This document shows, one piece after another, positions 60,287 to 64,000 of a stretch of 64,000 nt of DNA. A program made the translations under genes and the position numbers. Under the pieces are notes generated by a model, which saw nothing but the letters and a program-made list of their open reading frames with translations, was not told where the DNA came from and did not search any database. The stretch is from assembly GCA_964651705.1 (NCBI GenBank), contig CAZYWZ010000012.1, positions 23,206-87,205 on the forward strand, given 5' to 3'. The stretch's first letter is position 1, and each line of letters starts with the position of its first letter. This DNA comes from JADLBR01 sp964651705. Lineage in GTDB: Bacteria > Verrucomicrobiota > Verrucomicrobiia > JADLBR01.

Positions 60287-61794
60287 AATGGACCGTTTCC
60301 ATCGTCACGCTGCTGGCCATCCTCTGCGGTGTCGCCCGCGCCGCCGGCGCCCACCCGAATATCGTCCTCATCTTGGCGGACGATCTCGGGTACGGCGATC
60401 TGTCGTGTTACAATGCTCAATCGAAGGTGCCGACGCCCCGCATCGACCGATTGGCGCGCGAGGGCATGCGGTTCACCGACGCTCATTCGCCGAGCACGGT
60501 TTGCACGCCCACGCGCTACAGCCTGCTCACGGGGCAGATGCCGTTTCGCGCCGGGCGTGTGCCGGTGTTCACCGGCGCGGGCGGCCCGTGCCTCATTCGG
60601 GAAAAACAGCTGACGCTGCCGCGGGTGTTGCGCAACCGGGGTTACGCAACCGCGATGACGGGCAAATGGCATGTGGGGCTGAGCTTTTTCGACGCGGAAG
60701 GCCAGCCCGTCACGCGCGGCGATCTCGACAGCGTGAGGCGCATCGATTTCACCCGCGCGATTCCGGATGCGCCGATCCATCGCGGCTTTGACCGGTTCTT
60801 CGGAACGGCCTGCTGCCCCGGCACGGATCATCTCTATGCCTTCATCGTCGGCGACCGCATTCCCGTGCCGCCCGCGCGACTGCTCGACAAGAGCACGCTG
60901 CCCAAGCACCCGTATGCGAACGACAATCGGCCGGGCATGATCGCGCCAGACTACGACATCGGGGAGGTGGACATGGTGTTCCTCCAGAAGAGCAAGGAGT
61001 TTCTGGCGGAGCACGTGAAGCGCCAGCCCGCCAAGCCATTCTTCCTCTATCATGCCACCTCCGCCGTTCATCTGCCGTCGTTCGCGGCGGCCCAGTTCCG
61101 CGGCAAGACCAGGGCGGGACCGCACGGCGATTTCATCCATGAGCTCGACTTCATCGTGGGCGAGTTGCTGGACACGCTGGAGAGACTCGGCGTCGCAAAC
61201 AACACGCTGGTGATGCTCTCCAGCGACAACGGCCCGGAAGTCACTTCGGTGGCTCGCATGCGCGCGGATTACGGACACGACGGCGCGCGACCGTGGCGCG
61301 GCATGAAACGGGACGACTGGGAGGGCGGTCACCGGGTGCCGTTCATTGTCCGCTGGCCCGGCAGGGTAAGACCCGGGAGCACGAGCGCGCAGACGGTTTC
61401 GCTCACCGACGTGATGGCCACCTGCGCCGCGGTCTGTGGAGCGACGCTTCCCGCGGGCGCCGCGCTGGACAGTTGCAATCTGCTCCCCGTCCTGTTGCGC
61501 GGAGACGGATCGAGGCCGGCGCGCGACTATACCGTGCAACAGGCACTCGCCGTATTTTCGATCAGGCAGGGCCCATGGAAATACCTGGATCATCGAGGCT
61601 CCGGCGGAAACAACTACGACAGCCCCCAGCTCAGACCTTTTGCGCTGCCGGACACCGCGCCCGGCGCGCCCGGCCAGCTCTATAACCTCGATGACGATCC
61701 CGGTGAGACAACCAACCTGTATTTCAATCACCCCGGAATCGTTGCCGAACTGAAGGGCCTGCTCGATAAATGGAAGTCCTCCGCCAAGCCATGA
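60283..61794 (+). CDS. Secreted type I sulfatase (arylsulfatase A-like)
   Basis: The product has 503 residues with signal peptide MKWTVSIVTLLAILCGVARA. NIVLILADDLGYGDLSCYN gives the metal aspartates. The active site is C-T-P-T-R (C74-R78), a Thr variant of C-x-P-S/A-R that formylglycine-generating enzymes accept. TAMTGKWHVG supplies Lys-His, and MLSSDNGPEVTS the second metal pair. KGLLDKWKSSAKP ends the chain. It overlaps the preceding unknown gene by four bases. Confidence 0.93.
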   Translation: MKWTVSIVTLLAILCGVARAAGAHPNIVLILADDLGYGDLSCYNAQSKVPTPRIDRLAREGMRFTDAHSPSTVCTPTRYSLLTGQMPFRAGRVPVFTGAGGPCLIREKQLTLPRVLRNRGYATAMTGKWHVGLSFFDAEGQPVTRGDLDSVRRIDFTRAIPDAPIHRGFDRFFGTACCPGTDHLYAFIVGDRIPVPPARLLDKSTLPKHPYANDNRPGMIAPDYDIGEVDMVFLQKSKEFLAEHVKRQPAKPFFLYHATSAVHLPSFAAAQFRGKTRAGPHGDFIHELDFIVGELLDTLERLGVANNTLVMLSSDNGPEVTSVARMRADYGHDGARPWRGMKRDDWEGGHRVPFIVRWPGRVRPGSTSAQTVSLTDVMATCAAVCGATLPAGAALDSCNLLPVLLRGDGSRPARDYTVQQALAVFSIRQGPWKYLDHRGSGGNNYDSPQLRPFALPDTAPGAPGQLYNLDDDPGETTNLYFNHPGIVAELKGLLDKWKSSAKP

Positions 61795-61891
61795 CTGCCG
61801 TTTCCGTCTTCAACGACGCGGTCGGGGTGACCATACCTCACGCCAACGGGACCCAGGGCAGGCATTTCGTGCGACTCGGCGCCGCCGTCCG

Positions 61892-63067
61892 TTACAGGAT
61901 CGGCCCGTGGCGCCTCCGGTATTCCCTTGGCGTCAGGCCGGTCTGCCGATGGAAATACCTCGCGATGTGCTTGTCGCTCGAGTATCCGATGTCTTCGGCG
62001 ATATCGGCGACGGGGCGGTTGGTGGTGAGCAATTGTCGGGCGATCTCCTCGACGCGGCGCCGGTCGATCTCATCCCCGATGGTCCGCCCGAGATGCTGCC
62101 GGAACCGGTCCGCCAGGCTCCGCCTCGACAGCGCCGCCGCACGCGCGACGTCATCGACCCCGATGATGCGGCGCGAGCTCTCGCGGATGAAACGCAGCGC
62201 CCGGGCCACGGCGGGGTCGCCCACGGCGGTCAGGTCGGTGGACTGGCGCCGGACCACCCCGCTGGGACGCGCCATCACGATGCGCCCCGACCGTCGGCCG
62301 CGCATCATGCGATCCAACAGTGCGGCGGCCTCGTATCCGGCCCGCTGGACGGATACCTCGACACTCGATAGCGGGGGGCTGCTCAACTCGCAGATCACCT
62401 CATCGTTGTCCACGCCGACCACCGCGACCTGATCCGGGATCTGGATGCCATGGGTGCGGCACAGGTCGGCGATCGAAAGGGCGAACTCGTCATTGCAGGC
62501 CATCAGGCCCACGGGTTTCGGCAATCGCCGCAGCCACTCGACCAGTCTTCTGGCCAGGCGCACCGCGGCGTCGCGGCCGCTGCTGAAAGGCACCAGGTGG
62601 CAGCCCGCCAAAAGGCCCAGCCGCGACAGCTGCCCGCAGAAGCCGTCCCGCCGCGCCAGCGACCAGCGGAGCCTGTCGAACCCCGCGTAGGCGAAGTGCT
62701 TCAGACCCAGCCCGTGCAGGTGGTCCGCGGCCATGCGCCCGATGGCCCGATCGTCGTTCATCAGATTGACCATCCCCGGGAGGATATCCATGCCGGGCAC
62801 CACGACCATCGGCAGCCCGAGTCGAGCGATCCGGCCGATGCTCGGGCGGAAATGCGAGATGATCCCGTCGGCGTCGCATGTCGCCAGCTCGCGCGCGGTG
62901 TCGCCCCCCAAGCCGGAGAAGCGCTGGTAATATGGCGCCTTGCGCACGAACACCCAGGGCCCCTTCAAGCTGGCGTATTGCCAGATGCCCTGGAGCAGCG
63001 CGCGCTCGTAGCCGCGCGACGGGTCCAGCAGCACGATGATCTTCGGGATCGGGCGCGGGCGGGGCAT
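61892..63067 (-). CDS. XylR-type regulator: LacI-like sugar-binding domain plus AraC HTH
   Basis: The product has 391 residues from ATG 63065-63067 (MPRPRPIPKIIVLLDPSRGY). Residues ~10-275 are a periplasmic-binding-protein-like sensor: RALLQGIWQYASLKGPWVFV, GIISHF, and VGLMACNDEFALSIADLCR followed by VAVVGVDNDEVICELSSPPL. The last ~105 residues form an AraC HTH pair: GVDDVARAAALSRRSLADRF and VADIAEDIGYSSDKHIARYF. This is the XylR architecture, a cytoplasmic sugar-responsive activator. It is convergent with the sulfatase run and divergent from the next genes, so it probably regulates the island. The ~100 bases between it and the sulfatase show no element. Confidence 0.92.
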   Translation of the reverse strand: MPRPRPIPKIIVLLDPSRGYERALLQGIWQYASLKGPWVFVRKAPYYQRFSGLGGDTARELATCDADGIISHFRPSIGRIARLGLPMVVVPGMDILPGMVNLMNDDRAIGRMAADHLHGLGLKHFAYAGFDRLRWSLARRDGFCGQLSRLGLLAGCHLVPFSSGRDAAVRLARRLVEWLRRLPKPVGLMACNDEFALSIADLCRTHGIQIPDQVAVVGVDNDEVICELSSPPLSSVEVSVQRAGYEAAALLDRMMRGRRSGRIVMARPSGVVRRQSTDLTAVGDPAVARALRFIRESSRRIIGVDDVARAAALSRRSLADRFRQHLGRTIGDEIDRRRVEEIARQLLTTNRPVADIAEDIGYSSDKHIARYFHRQTGLTPREYRRRHGPIL

Positions 63068-63236
63068 GGCGGCGGTGCCTAAAATGGGGAGTTTATTGCC
63101 AGAAATGGAGACGACAAGCAAGCGGTGCGCGCGCTAGGCTGGGGTTTGAGGAACGGGCCAGCGGAGGCTGTGAGGATTCAAGCAGTCGCCGCCTGTTTTC
63201 CGTGGCCGGAGCCGAGCGAGAGAGGAAAGGAACCCG

Positions 63237-63476
63237 ATGGATCATTGGACTCGACGACGGTCTCTGGGCTCCTCTGTCACGGGCGCGGCGCCGATGCTGG
63301 CGGGACCGGGCCAGGCCATGGCCGATCAAGGGCCGCGGATCCCGAAAGTGGCCGCGGCGTTCGCCAAAATCTACAAGCCACAGAAGGAAAGCTATCAGAC
63401 CGAGTCGCCCTTTCTGGTTCGCTATGAGGGTCGCGCCGCTGGTCTGGGGCTGAGAGTCGCGATGGATCAGCCATGA
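63237..63476 (+). CDS. Short Tat-signal protein, possibly a truncated gene
   Basis: The product has 79 residues with a strong ribosome-binding site (GAGAGGAAAGGA) just upstream. TRRRSLGSSVTGAAPMLAGP is a twin-arginine signal. After ~25 residues of mature sequence (IPKVAAAFAKIYKPQKESYQ, RYEGRAAGLGLRV) it ends. Most Tat-exported enzymes of this group are 300-500 residues, so it may be the head of a deleted gene. A genuine small exported protein is possible. Its TGA overlaps the ATG of the lipoprotein gene. Confidence 0.5.
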   Translation: MDHWTRRRSLGSSVTGAAPMLAGPGQAMADQGPRIPKVAAAFAKIYKPQKESYQTESPFLVRYEGRAAGLGLRVAMDQP

Positions 63477-63832
63477 GAAGAAGAGCGGCCACGTTAGTTC
63501 TCTCCGTGCTCCTCTGCCTTGCCTTTCTCGGAGGCTGTGCGCGCCAACCGCAACTCACCGTGGTCAACCAGTCGTCTGCACCGCTCGCGAACCTTGTCGT
63601 GTCGGGCTCGGGTTTCTCTGTGCGCTTCGGCACGCTTGGGCCCGGCGAGCGGATGAGCCTCGGCGTCAGTCCAGCGGGCGATTCCAGCTTGCGGTTCGAG
63701 TTCGATGCCGGCGGCAGGCGTTACTCGGCCGCGCCCGACTGCTATTTCGAGAGCAGTCCGCTCTACCGGGTAACCGCCACGATCGGCCCGGATTTCACGG
63801 TGGAGGTGGATGTCAGAATCGAGAAGTATTGA
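63473..63832 (+). CDS. Small hypothetical lipoprotein
   Basis: The product has 119 residues. The signal peptide ends in a lipobox (FLGGC, Cys22), so the mature protein is lipid-anchored. The rest is a single beta-rich domain (LTVVNQSSAPLANLVVSGSG, RFEFDAGGRRY, TIGPDFTVEVDVRI) with no known motif. It overlaps the preceding small gene by four bases and is followed 11 bases later by a sulfatase start. Confidence 0.65.
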   Translation: MRRRAATLVLSVLLCLAFLGGCARQPQLTVVNQSSAPLANLVVSGSGFSVRFGTLGPGERMSLGVSPAGDSSLRFEFDAGGRRYSAAPDCYFESSPLYRVTATIGPDFTVEVDVRIEKY

Positions 63833-63843
63833 GCACACAGGAC

Positions 63844-64000
63844 ATGGACATGAAACCCGCCCTCACCATCCTCACCGCCCTGCTGCTGGCGCCGCTCGCC
63901 ACATCGGCCGCCCCCGCTGCCTCGGGACAGACGCCCAACATCATCTTCATGCTCGCCGACGACATCGGCTACGGCGACCTCGGTTGCTATGGCGCGTCGA
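63844..64000 (+). CDS. Secreted sulfatase, 5' end only
   Basis: The frame starts at ATG 63844 (MDMKPALTILTALLLAPLAT), or at the ATG two codons on, and runs off the window edge. After the signal peptide it reads NIIFMLADDIGYGDLGCYG, the first conserved block of type I sulfatases with the metal-binding Asp pair. The active-site Cys lies beyond the window. Confidence 0.9.
   Translation, partial: MDMKPALTILTALLLAPLATSAAPAASGQTPNIIFMLADDIGYGDLGCYGAS

Overview
The window is a GC-rich bacterial chromosome segment, almost certainly from a metagenome-assembled genome because it carries one 100-N scaffold gap. Many secreted sulfatases, GH29/GH43/GH78/GH127 enzymes, DUF1080 and Gfo/Idh proteins, XylR/AraC regulators and an AsmA-type outer-membrane maintenance operon point to a diderm of the Planctomycetes-Verrucomicrobia group. 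Verrucomicrobiota, Kiritimatiellota or Lentisphaerota are the most likely. This is inference from gene content; no rRNA or tRNA gene is visible.

Left part (1-25 kb), mostly housekeeping: a partial glycosidase cut by the window edge; a double-Rossmann FAD oxidoreductase; tag; a PIN toxin truncated by a repeat; a YhaM-like HD protein with pgsA and gltX on the minus strand; a ydbH-like gene followed by a natural YnbE-YdbL fusion; a metallo-beta-lactamase-fold hydrolase; a small heat-shock protein with a clear terminator; an ATP-grasp enzyme; holA; a HIT hydrolase; a co-directional run of glycosyltransferase, OmpA-like protein, secreted protein and 23S rRNA uracil methyltransferase; a LysE exporter; GH16; and a secreted HExxH peptidase.

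Right part (25.6-64 kb), a glycan-degradation island: two-domain DUF1080 protein, endonuclease/phosphatase, six sulfatases (the last cut by the window edge), three alpha-fucosidase genes, GH127, a GH43-GH78 fusion, GH43, a GH43/117-like propeller protein, a URO-D-family methyltransferase-like gene, a Tat-exported Gfo/Idh oxidoreductase and two regulators with AraC-type HTH domains. The sugars implied are fucose, rhamnose and arabinose or xylose, many of them sulfated. One multidomain enzyme carries two GH29 modules, an unassigned barrel and a CBM32. No SusC/D pair, TonB receptor, sugar ABC transporter or sulfatase-maturing enzyme lies in the window.

Two features cut across the window. First, intergenic DNA is filled with several sequence families of GTAG-headed palindromes, often in inverted pairs, resembling REP/BIME elements of RAYT transposases. 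Several sit exactly at gene 3' ends and supply the stop codon, and one truncates a toxin gene. Second, the island contains degraded gene fragments: two FAD oxidoreductase pieces, two glycosidase C-termini, a PAS-AraC remnant, an IS1182-like transposase remnant and an unassigned frameshifted gene. Together they suggest rapid turnover of carbohydrate genes.
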